A stretch of 64,000 bases of DNA from JAJEAD01 sp964420925 (GTDB taxonomy: Bacteria > Pseudomonadota > Gammaproteobacteria > HK1): assembly GCA_964420925.1 (NCBI GenBank), contig CAYQVB010000086.1, positions 1 through 64,000 on the forward strand, in the 5' to 3' direction. Position numbers and translations under genes: made by a program. Below the pieces are notes generated by a model. The model made no database searches and had not been told where the DNA came from. It saw only the letters and a program-made list of their open reading frames with translations. Below are positions 35,385 to 44,404 of this stretch, piece after piece; position 1 is the stretch's first letter, and every line of letters starts with the position of its first letter.

Positions 35385-36293
35385 ATGACCGTGACATCGA
35401 CCGACGAGTCCTACACCATCGCGCCGCCGAGCGCCGGCGACGGGCGCATGCCTCCCGCCTGTGATCTGAGCGATGGTCGGCCGGTGCCCGACACCGCGGT
35501 GCGCCAGTTCGAGGCGGACGGCGTGGTGTGTCTGCGCAACGTCATCGATGCCCCGACCATCGACGCGCTGCGCGACGAGGCCGACCATGCGGTCGCGAAC
35601 CCGAGCCCCGAGGCGCGCTTCGTCACGAGCGCGGAGAACCCGGGAGTGTTTTACTACGAGTTCGACCTCTGGAACCGCTACCCGGTGCTCGAGCGCGTAT
35701 TGTTCGAGAGCCCGATCGCCGACGTGGCGATGGCGCTGATGCGCTCGAACGCGGTCTCGCTGCATTACACCAACACCTTCGTCAAGGATGGCGGGGCCAT
35801 TGACAAGCCGACCCCCTGGCACGAGGACGCCTCGTATCACCGCATCATGGGCAGGAACGCCATCGCGCTCTTCCTCGCCTACGACCGGATGCCGGCGGAG
35901 ACCACGCTTAAGTTCAAGCAGGCGTCGCATCTCAAGCCGGATCCCATCTACATGGGATCGACCTTCATCAAGGGCGTGGAGTACGGCGACTGGATGGAGG
36001 ACCACGTTCCGATGCCGAGCCAGGCCGAGCTGGACCGGCGCTTCCGCACCGTCTACTGGGCGGTCGAACCCGGCGATGTGCTCGCGTTCACCCAGCGCAC
36101 CCTTCACGCGGGGCCCGCCAACACCCTGCCGACGAGGCGCCATGCGACCTCGTTCAACGTGATCGGTGACGGCGCGCGCTACGATGCGCGCCCCGGGCCG
36201 GTCGATGCGCCGGGGGGGCTCGACCCCGGCCTGCCCCACGGGTCGATTCCGCGCGGGGCGCGTTTCCCCGCCCTGCGCGGGCAACTCACCTAG
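35385..36293 (+). CDS. phytanoyl-CoA dioxygenase (PhyH) family Fe(II)/2-oxoglutarate oxygenase
   Basis: The 302-residue protein has the PhyH pattern: RQFEADGVVCLRNVIDAPTI, the metal motif WHEDASYHRIMG (H-x-D) and the distal His and Arg in TQRTLHAGPANTLPTRRHAT. GGAGAGGA precedes ATG 35385; the frame extends to 35214 without family similarity. It is followed on the same strand by an aminotransferase and a GMC oxidoreductase, probably in one pathway that oxidises a small hydroxylated or amino compound. Substrate unknown. Confidence 0.88.
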   Translation: MTVTSTDESYTIAPPSAGDGRMPPACDLSDGRPVPDTAVRQFEADGVVCLRNVIDAPTIDALRDEADHAVANPSPEARFVTSAENPGVFYYEFDLWNRYPVLERVLFESPIADVAMALMRSNAVSLHYTNTFVKDGGAIDKPTPWHEDASYHRIMGRNAIALFLAYDRMPAETTLKFKQASHLKPDPIYMGSTFIKGVEYGDWMEDHVPMPSQAELDRRFRTVYWAVEPGDVLAFTQRTLHAGPANTLPTRRHATSFNVIGDGARYDARPGPVDAPGGLDPGLPHGSIPRGARFPALRGQLT

Positions 36294-36317
36294 CGACCCG
36301 GCCTCCGGAGCGGGTCG
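36294..36317 (+). terminator. weak hairpin after the PhyH gene
   Basis: CGACCCG and CGGGTCG, directly after the stop codon, can form a 7-bp stem with a 10-nt loop. There is no T-run, so termination here would be partial at best. Confidence 0.3.
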
Positions 36318-36364
36318 GTGATAATCGGTCCCGGCCACGCGGCAACGAGCAGGAGATCCCCCTG

Positions 36365-37747
36365 ATGTGTGCTTCGGATGCAAGCAACAGCCCCATCGAA
36401 ACCAGGTTTCGCGAACTGACCCCGGGATCGAGGGAACGCAGTGCGCGGGCGCGGGAGATCTTCCCGAGCGGCGTGGTGCACGACTCACGGCGAATGTGGC
36501 CCTATCCGTTGTACGTGGAACGCGCCAAGGGCGCCTACAAGTGGGATGTGGACGGCAATCGGTACATCGACTATTTCGGCGGCCACGGCGCGCTCATCCT
36601 CGGACACGGGGACGAGCGGGTGTTGAAAGCGGTGCACGAACAGCTCGAGCGCGGGACGCACTACGCCGCCTGTCATGATCAGGAGCTGGCATGGGGGGAA
36701 CGCTTGAAGGCCCTGGTCCCGTGCGCGGAGCGGGTGCGCTTCATGTCGTCGGGCACGGAGGCCAACCTGATGGCACTGCGCATTGCCCGCGCTCATACCG
36801 GACGTTCGGTCCTGGTGCGATTCCGCGGTCACTTTCACGGCTGGCAGGACCACGTGGCGTTCGGGGTGGATACCCATCTGGACGGCACGGCGAGCCCCGG
36901 GGTGCTGGACGGAATCGCCGATCAGGTGGTGCTGGCCGATGCGGCGGACGTGGCGGGAACGGTGGCGGTGCTGGAGTCGCGTGATGACATTGCCGCGGTC
37001 ATCGTCGAGCCCACGGGCGGCAGCTTCGGCGCGATTCCCACCGCGCCCGGCCTGCTCGAAGCGCTGCGGGAGGTGACGTCGCGGCGCGGCATCGCGCTCA
37101 TCTTCGACGAGGTGGTGACCGGCTTCAGGGTCGCGCCGGGTGGCGCACAGGCCTGGTACGGCGTGACTCCGGATCTCGCGACCTTTGCGAAAATCGTGGC
37201 GGGCGGACTGCCCGGGGGTTGCGTTGCCGGGCGCAAGGCGTTGCTGGACCACCTGGATTTCGACGTGAGTGCGCAGCTCGGCCGGGAGAAGATTGCCCAC
37301 CAGGGCACCTTCAACGCCAATCCCGCGAGCGCTGCGGCGGGCAATGCGGCCCTGGAGATCCTGGTGCAGGAGAACCTGTGCGAGCGCGCCAGCCGGACAG
37401 CGGCCGAGATTCGGGTCGCGCTCAATCGAGTGTTCGCCGAGGAGGGCGTCCCCTGGGCCTGCTATGGCGAACACAGCGGATTCTATTTCTTCACCGATCC
37501 ATCTCGGACCGGCGTGGACCCGACGAACTTCGATGCGCGGACCTGGACGCTCGAAGACATCAAGGCATGCGCGACCCAGCAGGTCGTGGGCAAGCTGCGT
37601 GTGGCGTTGCTGGTCAACGGTGTGGACATCTCCGGCAAGCCGGGCGGAATCGTATCCGGCGTTCACTCCGCCGAAGACGTGGAACGCACCGCCGATGCCA
37701 TGCGGGCCGCCCTGCGTGCCCTGCGGGCTGAAGGTGAGCTCCACTGA
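36365..37747 (+). CDS. class III PLP aminotransferase, glutamate-1-semialdehyde aminomutase-like
   Basis: The 460-residue enzyme shows YIDYFGGHGALILGHGD, the PLP-phosphate region FMSSGTEANLMALRIARAHT, the cofactor Asp in IALIFDEVVTGFR and the Schiff-base lysine in TFAKIVAGGLPGGCVAGR. It is longer than HemL and has a divergent C-terminus, so it is a catabolic GSA-AM-like aminotransferase and not the heme-pathway enzyme. AGGAGA precedes ATG 36365. The GMC oxidoreductase follows after 8 nt, so the two are co-transcribed. Confidence 0.88.
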   Translation: MCASDASNSPIETRFRELTPGSRERSARAREIFPSGVVHDSRRMWPYPLYVERAKGAYKWDVDGNRYIDYFGGHGALILGHGDERVLKAVHEQLERGTHYAACHDQELAWGERLKALVPCAERVRFMSSGTEANLMALRIARAHTGRSVLVRFRGHFHGWQDHVAFGVDTHLDGTASPGVLDGIADQVVLADAADVAGTVAVLESRDDIAAVIVEPTGGSFGAIPTAPGLLEALREVTSRRGIALIFDEVVTGFRVAPGGAQAWYGVTPDLATFAKIVAGGLPGGCVAGRKALLDHLDFDVSAQLGREKIAHQGTFNANPASAAAGNAALEILVQENLCERASRTAAEIRVALNRVFAEEGVPWACYGEHSGFYFFTDPSRTGVDPTNFDARTWTLEDIKACATQQVVGKLRVALLVNGVDISGKPGGIVSGVHSAEDVERTADAMRAALRALRAEGELH

Positions 37748-37755
37748 GAACCCCA

Positions 37756-39450
37756 ATGGCCACCGAATACGACTACATCATCGTCGGCGCCGGGTCGGCC
37801 GGTTGTGTCCTCGCCAACCGGCTGACCGAGGACCCGGAGGTCCGGGTGTTGCTGATCGAAGCAGGCGGGGAGGGCCGCAGCATCTACGTGGACATCCCCA
37901 GCGGGTTCTGGGCGATTCGCAACAAGGCGAAGTTCGACTGGTGTTTCTTGACCGAGCCGGACCCGGGCATCAACTCCCGCCGAATGGTCACCCCACGTGG
38001 CAAGGCGTTGGGAGGCTCGTCCACCATCAATGGACAGATGTACATGCGTGGCCACCCCCTCGACTACGACAACTGGGCGGCCATGGGTGCGAGAGGCTGG
38101 TCATTCGCCGCCGTCCTGCCCTACTTCAAGAAGTCCGAGACCTTTGGTGGCGGCGGGGACGAGTACCGGGGCGACCGCGGGCCATTGATCACCACTCCGG
38201 CCCCTCTCGCCAATCCGTTGTACCGGGCCTTTCTCGATGCCGCCGAACAAGCCGGCTATGCGCGCACCGACGACATCAACGGTTACCAGCAGGACGGCTT
38301 CGGGGTCGACAACATGACGGTGTCCGGTGCCGTGCGCTGGGGCACCAATCGCGCCTATCTGCGCCCGGCGCGGCAGCGTTCCAATCTCGAAGTGGTCACC
38401 AGGGCATTGGCCGACGAGGTTGTCGTCGAAGGCAATCGTGCGGCCGGGGTTGCCTACACCCGGGGCGACCGGAGCACCACTGCCAAGGCGAATCGTGAAG
38501 TCATCCTCAGCGCCGGGGCGGTGGGCTCCCCCCACCTGTTGATGCTCTCCGGCATCGGGCCACCCGATGTCTTGCGGGCCCAAGGGGTTCAAGTGAAGAA
38601 CGCCTTGCCGGGAGTGGGTGAAAACCTGATGGACCATCTGAGCGTAGGAGTGCAGCACGAATGCCTCAAACCCGTGTCTCGCCAACGTTCGGCCCGCCCC
38701 TTCGGCCGGCTCAAGGCAGGTTTTCAGTGGATACTGTTCAAGACTGGTGACGCCGCCACCAATCAGTTCGAGGCGAGCGGCTATGTGCGCAGCCGGGCCG
38801 GCGTGCGTTGGCCCGACCTGCAGCTCGATTTCATTCCCTTTGCCCTGGACCAGAACCTGCAGGCGGAGCCGATCGCCGACGGCTTTCAGACCTTCGCCGG
38901 AACCCTCCGCTCACCCAGCCGGGGCTGGATACGCCTCGCATCACCCGATCCCCGCGAACCGCCAAGAATTCTTGCGAACTACCTGTCGACGGAAGAAGAC
39001 TTCGTTCAGTTGCGTGCGGGTATACGTCTGATACGCGAGATCCACGCGCAACCCGCCTTCGATGACTTCCGAGGCCCCGAGCGCCGCCCCGGCCCATCCG
39101 TGGTCAGCGACGACCAGCTCGACGAGTTCATTCGGGAGACCGCGAATACCGTCTATCACCTGTGTGGCACCTGCCGCATGGGCAACGACCCGGCCGCGGT
39201 CACCGACGAGCAGGGACGGGTGCACGGGATCGAGGCGCTGCGCGTGGTGGACGCTTCGCTGATGCCGCAGATCACCTCCTGCAACACCAACGCCCCGACC
39301 ATCATGATGGCCGAAAAGATTGCGGACGCGATTCGCGCTCGTCCTCCGCTCCTCCCTTCCACCGCCGGTTTCTACGAAATGCCGGGGTGGCAAGCCCGAC
39401 AGCGCCCCGGTGAACCGGCCCGCGCCCTCAATCCGCGTCAGGTCGGTTGA
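37756..39450 (+). CDS. GMC family FAD oxidoreductase (choline / alcohol dehydrogenase type)
   Basis: The 564-residue flavoprotein starts with the ADP-binding motif DYIIVGAGSAGCVLANRL. It carries the GMC signatures TPRGKALGGSSTINGQMYMR and SAGAVGSPHLLMLSGIG, and the C-terminal active-site block VYHLCGTCRMGND, then VVDASLMPQITSCNTNAPTI with the catalytic His/Asn. Family members oxidise primary alcohols such as choline to aldehydes. Linked to the aminotransferase upstream, it could make the aldehyde or keto substrate that is then aminated, or act on its product. Confidence 0.9.
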   Translation: MATEYDYIIVGAGSAGCVLANRLTEDPEVRVLLIEAGGEGRSIYVDIPSGFWAIRNKAKFDWCFLTEPDPGINSRRMVTPRGKALGGSSTINGQMYMRGHPLDYDNWAAMGARGWSFAAVLPYFKKSETFGGGGDEYRGDRGPLITTPAPLANPLYRAFLDAAEQAGYARTDDINGYQQDGFGVDNMTVSGAVRWGTNRAYLRPARQRSNLEVVTRALADEVVVEGNRAAGVAYTRGDRSTTAKANREVILSAGAVGSPHLLMLSGIGPPDVLRAQGVQVKNALPGVGENLMDHLSVGVQHECLKPVSRQRSARPFGRLKAGFQWILFKTGDAATNQFEASGYVRSRAGVRWPDLQLDFIPFALDQNLQAEPIADGFQTFAGTLRSPSRGWIRLASPDPREPPRILANYLSTEEDFVQLRAGIRLIREIHAQPAFDDFRGPERRPGPSVVSDDQLDEFIRETANTVYHLCGTCRMGNDPAAVTDEQGRVHGIEALRVVDASLMPQITSCNTNAPTIMMAEKIADAIRARPPLLPSTAGFYEMPGWQARQRPGEPARALNPRQVG

Positions 39451-39750
39451 GGGTTGACCGACCCGCTGGTTCCCGCAGCATGTTCCACTGAGGACTGGTC
39501 CGAACATGGTGCTCCAGTAGCGCCTGCACTTGCGCCCCGCCAGAGTGCCGCCGGGGAACCGAAACCGGAACGCTTCGTTTCCACACGGCGGCATGGAGAG
39601 GAGAAAACCTCATAGAAACAATGATTTAGAAAAACAGGTGCGCGTATTGGGTCAGCGTTGACGGTCCATCGGGGAAGCTGTTTGACACGCTGAGTTGACG
39701 ATGTCTCACGAGCTCTGCGCGTTGCGGTCTGCGTTGCCCGAGGTTCCTGG

Positions 39751-39770
39751 ATTGTTGGGACATTTACAAT
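39751..39770. promoter_or_regulatory. candidate Crp/Fnr-type operator upstream of the 39841 receptor gene
   Basis: The 390-nt gap 39451-39840 holds no supported gene. Within it, ATTGTTGGGACATTTACAAT is an inverted repeat of the form ATTGT-N10-ACAAT. The same form, with the same right half TTTACAAT, occurs upstream of the Crp/Fnr gene at 48.1 kb. CATAGT at 39785-39790 could be a -10 box; that would place the operator near -37 to -41, where class II activators bind. No experiment is implied. Confidence 0.55.
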
Positions 39771-39840
39771 TTGCGAGCTTTGTTCATAGTAGATTGGAGA
39801 TGGAGAGTCGTTGGCTCAAATCCACAATGAGGAGGACACA

Positions 39841-41433
39841 ATGAGAAAAATCGAAGAGCTGCAGCGCCAATTGTCAGAAGGTCGTCTCGGTCGCCGTGAT
39901 TTCATAAAACAAGCGACGGCAATGGGTATGGCGGCGGCTATTCCCAGTCTGGTACTGCTGGAAGAGGCCAATGCGGCTGCCCCGAAGTACGGTGGCAAGC
40001 TACGTCAAGCCATACGTGGCGGCTCCACATCCGACACCTTGTTCGGGGTTCTCGGCGGGGGCGATGCCCACCAGGTCAATTCTCAACGACAACTGCTGAA
40101 CGGACTGACCGAGATAAGCCCCAGTCTCGATGTCGTGCCCGAGCTGGCGGAGAGCTGGGAAGCCAATGCGAATGCGACCGCATGGACCTTCAAGCTGCGC
40201 AAGGGTGTCGAGTTCCACAATGGCAAGTCCCTGGAGGCGGCGGACGTCGTTCATTCGATCAACGTGCATCGGGGCGAAGACTCCAAGTCGACCGGCAAGG
40301 GGCTGGTGGCGGAGGTCGTCGGCATCAAGGCCGAAGACAAACATACCGTGACCTTCGAGCTCGCCACCGCAAACGCAGACTTCCCTTTTGTAATGTCCGA
40401 CTACCATTTTTCGATTGGTCCGGATGGTTTCGGTGACGCAGAGTGGGAGCAGGGAATCGGCACCGGCCCCTACACTCTGGTCAACTGGGAGCCCGGGGTT
40501 CGCACTGAGGCAAAACGCAACCCGAACTACTTCAAGGAAGGCAAGCCCTACTTTGATGAAGTGGAGACCTTGAATGTCCAGGACGCCAGCGCACGCACGA
40601 CGGCGCTGGAATCGGGAGCGGTTGACTACATCGATAGCCCGCCGCTGAAGACTTTGCATCTTCTCGAGAAACGTGAAGGGGTGAACATCCGAGAGGTTCC
40701 GAGCAACGTGCATTACACCTTTCCCATGCTCATGGACGCTCCGCCCTATGACAATCAGGATGTTCGCACCGCAATGAAGCTGGCGATGGACCGGGATGCG
40801 ATACTGAAGCGCATTCTGGGCGGACACGGCTACATCGGTAACGACCATCCCATTGGCAAAGGTTACAAGTATCATCACGCGGAGCTGCCGCAGCGGACCT
40901 ACGATCCCGACAAGGCGAAGTGGCACTTGAAGCAGGCAGGGCATGACCGACTAGCCATTCAGATATGGGCGGCTGATGTGTATGTCGGCGGAGTGGACGC
41001 GGCGGTCCTGTTCAAAGAGCAGTCGGCCAAAGCAGGAATCGATATGGAGATCATCCAGGCCCCGCAAGACGGCTACTGGTCCGAGATCTGGACTGTGAAG
41101 CCCCTGTGCGTCTCCTATTGGAATGCACGACCCACCGAGGACCTGATGCTGACCATCGCCTTTCATTCTTCCTCCGCCTGGAACGAGACCCATTGGAAAC
41201 ACGACCGCTTCGATTCACTGCTGGTGCAGGCGCGTGGTGAGCTCGATGAGGTCAAGCGCCGAGCGATGTACTACGAGCTCCAGGAAATCCTGCATCACGA
41301 AGGAGGACTGCTCGCACCGGTGTTCGCCAATCAGGTGCTGGCGGCCAGCAGCAAGGTCCACGTGCCGGAGCAGATTGCCGGTCACTACCCCAATGACGGC
41401 AACCGAAACCACGAGAGATGGTGGTTCGTCTAG
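39841..41433 (+). CDS. Tat-exported ABC transporter solute-binding protein, family 5
   Basis: The 530-residue receptor has a twin-arginine-type signal (LGRRDFIKQATAMGMAAAIP) and a SBP_bac_5 core with ELAESWEANANATAWTFKLR, FHNGKSLEAADVVHSINVHR and GTGPYTLVNWEPGVRTEAKR. AGGAGGACACA precedes ATG 39841, which decides the start over a TTG at 39811. It is the paralogue of the 10235 receptor, sharing long identical stretches such as YDPDKAKWHL. No permease genes follow. A Crp/Fnr-like operator lies about 70 nt upstream and a strong hairpin downstream. Confidence 0.9.
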   Translation: MRKIEELQRQLSEGRLGRRDFIKQATAMGMAAAIPSLVLLEEANAAAPKYGGKLRQAIRGGSTSDTLFGVLGGGDAHQVNSQRQLLNGLTEISPSLDVVPELAESWEANANATAWTFKLRKGVEFHNGKSLEAADVVHSINVHRGEDSKSTGKGLVAEVVGIKAEDKHTVTFELATANADFPFVMSDYHFSIGPDGFGDAEWEQGIGTGPYTLVNWEPGVRTEAKRNPNYFKEGKPYFDEVETLNVQDASARTTALESGAVDYIDSPPLKTLHLLEKREGVNIREVPSNVHYTFPMLMDAPPYDNQDVRTAMKLAMDRDAILKRILGGHGYIGNDHPIGKGYKYHHAELPQRTYDPDKAKWHLKQAGHDRLAIQIWAADVYVGGVDAAVLFKEQSAKAGIDMEIIQAPQDGYWSEIWTVKPLCVSYWNARPTEDLMLTIAFHSSSAWNETHWKHDRFDSLLVQARGELDEVKRRAMYYELQEILHHEGGLLAPVFANQVLAASSKVHVPEQIAGHYPNDGNRNHERWWFV

Positions 41434-41495
41434 GCGGTGTTTCTGTCGTCAGGGCAGGTTCGCTGCCGAGCGTAGTGTGGAACCAGCGAAGGAAT

Positions 41496-41522
41496 CTCCC
41501 TCTCCCCGGCGGGGAGAGGGAG
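41496..41522 (+). terminator. 12-bp perfect hairpin after the receptor gene
   Basis: CTCCCTCTCCCC, loop GGC and GGGGAGAGGGAG form a perfect stem 62 nt past the stop codon, without a T-run. It may terminate or shield the receptor message. The sequence also resembles widespread CCCTCTCCCC/GGGGAGAGGG intergenic repeats. Confidence 0.45.
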
Positions 41523-41649
41523 CTGACTGCTTCCGCCTCTACAAGCCTTTGGTGGCCACCGCAGACATCCAAGGGGCCTGACTCCTGATTCTGCGTCGTC
41601 TTTTCAAGAGAGCTGATCCTTCAGGCTTTCGATCTCACTTGGAGATGTC

Positions 41650-42660
41650 ATGAATAGCGAGCGCGCCATTTCGGACTACGACGACATCGATGTACCGGAC
41701 GAGGCGCCCGTTGGCGTCGCCCCGGGCGCACGTCGATCCAAGGACCTCTTGACCCGCGACCAGCTTGCCACCTTGAGCGCGCGTTCCAATGTTCAGGGAC
41801 TCATCTACCTGGCCGCTCACTTCGCCGCGATCGGCGTCACTGGCTGGCTGCTGTTTATGGCAACGCCCGGATGGTGGGCGCTACCCGCGCTGCTCTTGCA
41901 TGCTGTCGTCATCTCCTATTTGTTCTCACCGGTGCATGAGTGCTGCCACTACACAGCGTTTCGCAGCTCATGGCTGAACGAGGGAGCTTACTGGTGGTGC
42001 TGTCTGTTCTACGTGATGGTGCCCAACTGGTTCCGCTACCTCCATCTCGCGCACCACCGGTACACACAAATGCGGGGGCAGGATCCGGAAATGGTGTTGG
42101 CAACCCCGTCCAATGCGCGGCAATGGCTCTGGTACGTGTCCGGAATACCCTTCTGGTGGCGCAATTTCTCGCGCATCCTGCGTCACGCAACGATTGGCCC
42201 CGATGCACGAGACCCCCGTGGCGGAAAGTATGTACCCAGACACCGGTACGCGCGGCTGGTGTTGGAGGCGCGGATTCTCATCGCGGTCTATGCAGCAATC
42301 TGGGGACTCGCCATCGTCAATGGCGTCGTGCTATGGCTGCTGTGGCTCTGGATCGTGCCTCGGATTGTGGGTGAACCTGTTCAGCGCATGCTCAGGGTCG
42401 CCGAGCACACGAGCTGTGCCGAGAGTCCCGATCTTTTGGAAAACACACGTACTACGCTTACGAACGTGCTGCTACGTATTCTTGGCTGGCAGATGTGCTA
42501 TCACGCTGAGCATCACCTGTTCCCGAACGTACCGTTCCATGCCCTGCCGAAAGTACATGAACATCTCCGCGACCGCATCGTTCATCTGGAAGAACGTGGC
42601 TACATACTCGGGCAGGCGGACATCGTTATGGGGCTTTCTTTGCGAGAACAAAGCGAATAG
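41650..42660 (+). CDS. membrane fatty acid desaturase family protein
   Basis: The 336-residue protein has three histidine boxes, HECCH, HLAHHRY and HAEHH, and several hydrophobic spans (LIYLAAHFAAIGVTGWLLFM, IWGLAIVNGVVLWLLWLWIV). It belongs to the same di-iron family as the gene at 21840 but the two differ clearly. It lies between a receptor gene and, convergently, a TPR gene, so its pathway is open; hydroxylation or desaturation of a small or lipid substrate is expected. Confidence 0.85.
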   Translation: MNSERAISDYDDIDVPDEAPVGVAPGARRSKDLLTRDQLATLSARSNVQGLIYLAAHFAAIGVTGWLLFMATPGWWALPALLLHAVVISYLFSPVHECCHYTAFRSSWLNEGAYWWCCLFYVMVPNWFRYLHLAHHRYTQMRGQDPEMVLATPSNARQWLWYVSGIPFWWRNFSRILRHATIGPDARDPRGGKYVPRHRYARLVLEARILIAVYAAIWGLAIVNGVVLWLLWLWIVPRIVGEPVQRMLRVAEHTSCAESPDLLENTRTTLTNVLLRILGWQMCYHAEHHLFPNVPFHALPKVHEHLRDRIVHLEERGYILGQADIVMGLSLREQSE

Positions 42661-42683
42661 TCCGACAGCGAGCACTCAACCGC

Positions 42684-44036
42684 TCAGGCCGCCAGTATGG
42701 CGTCGCGATACAGAGTTCTGCCATCGACCTTGTCGAAACCGATACGGCGAACGTCATTCAAATAGATCGATACCAGATCGCCACGTCCCATTCGACACGA
42801 AGCATCAACCAACACCTGGTACAGCACGTCGCGCTGGGCATGGCTGCCGCCGATGAGCGAGAGATCGTGGCGTACCGGTGAAAGCACGTCGACAACCCGG
42901 CGGTATTCCTTTCTTCTGTGGGCGAGGACTGCCCGGCAGGCGGCAATGCCCGCGACACGGTAGCTGGTTACGAGGCTTCCTTCGCCAGACTCGACGAACT
43001 CCTCGAGACTTTGCAGCAACTCTTCGGCTTTTTCGAACTGACCAGTGGCCGCTAGAACCATCATGTCGTGGAGGTTGCTGAATGCGTTGGTATGATTGTG
43101 TGCACGGCTTGCACAGATGTCGCCAAGCACCAACCAGTGGTCGCCTACATCCACGCCACGCAGCTCCAGTCGCAGCAGCATCGATGCGACGTTTTGGATA
43201 TCGATAGTCGCATCCGGAGCGGCCTTGACCAGGGGCGAATCCGGATTGCGGATGTCGGTCGTGAGCAGAGTGAGAATGCGCTCATGCTGGCTGCACTCGA
43301 GCAAGAACAGACACAGGTGCCACCACAAATGGTGACGCAGTTGATTGGCGGCGTCCCAATTGGGGCTCAATCCCTCGAGCCACGCGATGCCTTCATCGTT
43401 ACGTCCCTGCATGAACAGCACATGCGCGATGGAGTGGGCACCCCACGGCTCGGTGTTATCCAGCTCGATCGCTGCGCGCCCATGGCGTTCGGCCTGGTTG
43501 TAGCGGCCGACTTCTTCGTTGGCGAAGGCCCGACATGCCAGAAAGGTGGCATATCCCTCGACGCCCTCGCTCCAATATGGAGCGGCGCGTTCAGCAATGT
43601 CGAACATCCACTGGGCACGCCCGTTCCAGAACAGCTCGTACTGCACCAGACGATGAGCCAGCAAGTCGGTGGGATGTCGATCCAGCAAGGCTTCCAGAAT
43701 GGTGGCGGACTCGATTCCGCGCCCTGAGAACGCGAGCTTCAGCGCAGCCAGATAGTCACTGGCGCGGTCGTCGGATTCATCCAGGCACGCCTCCGCCGCC
43801 CTTATGAGCGCCTGAATACTCTCGGCGTAGTTCGCATCGCGGGCCGACTGCAGCATCCAGGCCTTGGCGAGCCTCGGTAGAGCGAAGCCGTCGTCGGCCG
43901 TTATAGCGGCATCCAGATGGCCCATGGCATCGGCCCGATTGCGATTGAAGCTCTCAATGCCCGCATTGCAGGCCGCCGCTGCGATCTCGTTAGTGCTGGA
44001 GAGACGGTGCCCGCGAGGATCGGTTGCATAGTGCAT
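42684..44036 (-). CDS. TPR-repeat protein, TTC38-like
   Basis: The 450-residue protein is all-helical with tetratricopeptide-like repeats throughout, for example AWMLQSARDANYAESIQALI, GYATFLACRAFANEEVGRYN and PWGAHSIAHVLFMQGRNDEG. The WGAHSIAHVLFMQGR segment and overall length fit the TTC38 family, found in animals and in bacteria with no assigned function. It is the last gene of the run DmdA-like, Rieske, ferredoxin, TPR, and starts 24 nt after the ferredoxin stop, so it probably assists that pathway. Confidence 0.75.
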   Translation of the reverse strand: MHYATDPRGHRLSSTNEIAAAACNAGIESFNRNRADAMGHLDAAITADDGFALPRLAKAWMLQSARDANYAESIQALIRAAEACLDESDDRASDYLAALKLAFSGRGIESATILEALLDRHPTDLLAHRLVQYELFWNGRAQWMFDIAERAAPYWSEGVEGYATFLACRAFANEEVGRYNQAERHGRAAIELDNTEPWGAHSIAHVLFMQGRNDEGIAWLEGLSPNWDAANQLRHHLWWHLCLFLLECSQHERILTLLTTDIRNPDSPLVKAAPDATIDIQNVASMLLRLELRGVDVGDHWLVLGDICASRAHNHTNAFSNLHDMMVLAATGQFEKAEELLQSLEEFVESGEGSLVTSYRVAGIAACRAVLAHRRKEYRRVVDVLSPVRHDLSLIGGSHAQRDVLYQVLVDASCRMGRGDLVSIYLNDVRRIGFDKVDGRTLYRDAILAA

Positions 44037-44059
44037 GGGGAGAGGAATCTACGTTCGGA

Positions 44060-44371
44060 TCAGAGGTCAAGAACCAGCAACGGCGTCCTCGAACGCGCGC
44101 AACAGATCTGTACCCACTCTTCCTGCTCCTCGCTGGAAAGCACGAAGTCGTTGTGCTCCGGGGTCCCGTCGAGGTAGCGGGTCCTGCAAGTACCACAAAG
44201 GCCAGCCTCGCACGAAGTCTCAACATCGATTCCATTCTCGCGGAGAACCTCGACGATGGACTTGTCTGATGGTACCGCGTAGGTGGCGCCACTACCGGCG
44301 AGCCGGACCTGGAAAGCGTCATCGTCGAGAGCAATGGCGGTGGCGCCAGCCTCGGCCTTCGATTGTGGCAC
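44060..44371 (-). CDS. [2Fe-2S] ferredoxin, stand-alone (VanB C-terminal-domain type)
   Basis: The 103-residue protein has a plant-type iron-sulfur loop, CEAGLCGTC, and a later single Cys in WVQICCARS. It matches only the C-terminal ferredoxin domain of vanillate-demethylase-type reductases; the FMN and NAD domains are absent. It starts 33 nt after the Rieske oxygenase stop on the same strand, so it is the likely electron donor to that oxygenase. The NAD(P)H reductase must be encoded elsewhere. Confidence 0.88.
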   Translation of the reverse strand: MPQSKAEAGATAIALDDDAFQVRLAGSGATYAVPSDKSIVEVLRENGIDVETSCEAGLCGTCRTRYLDGTPEHNDFVLSSEEQEEWVQICCARSRTPLLVLDL

Positions 44372-44404
44372 TGGTTGAATACTCGAAGAGAAGACGTGAC
44401 TTTC

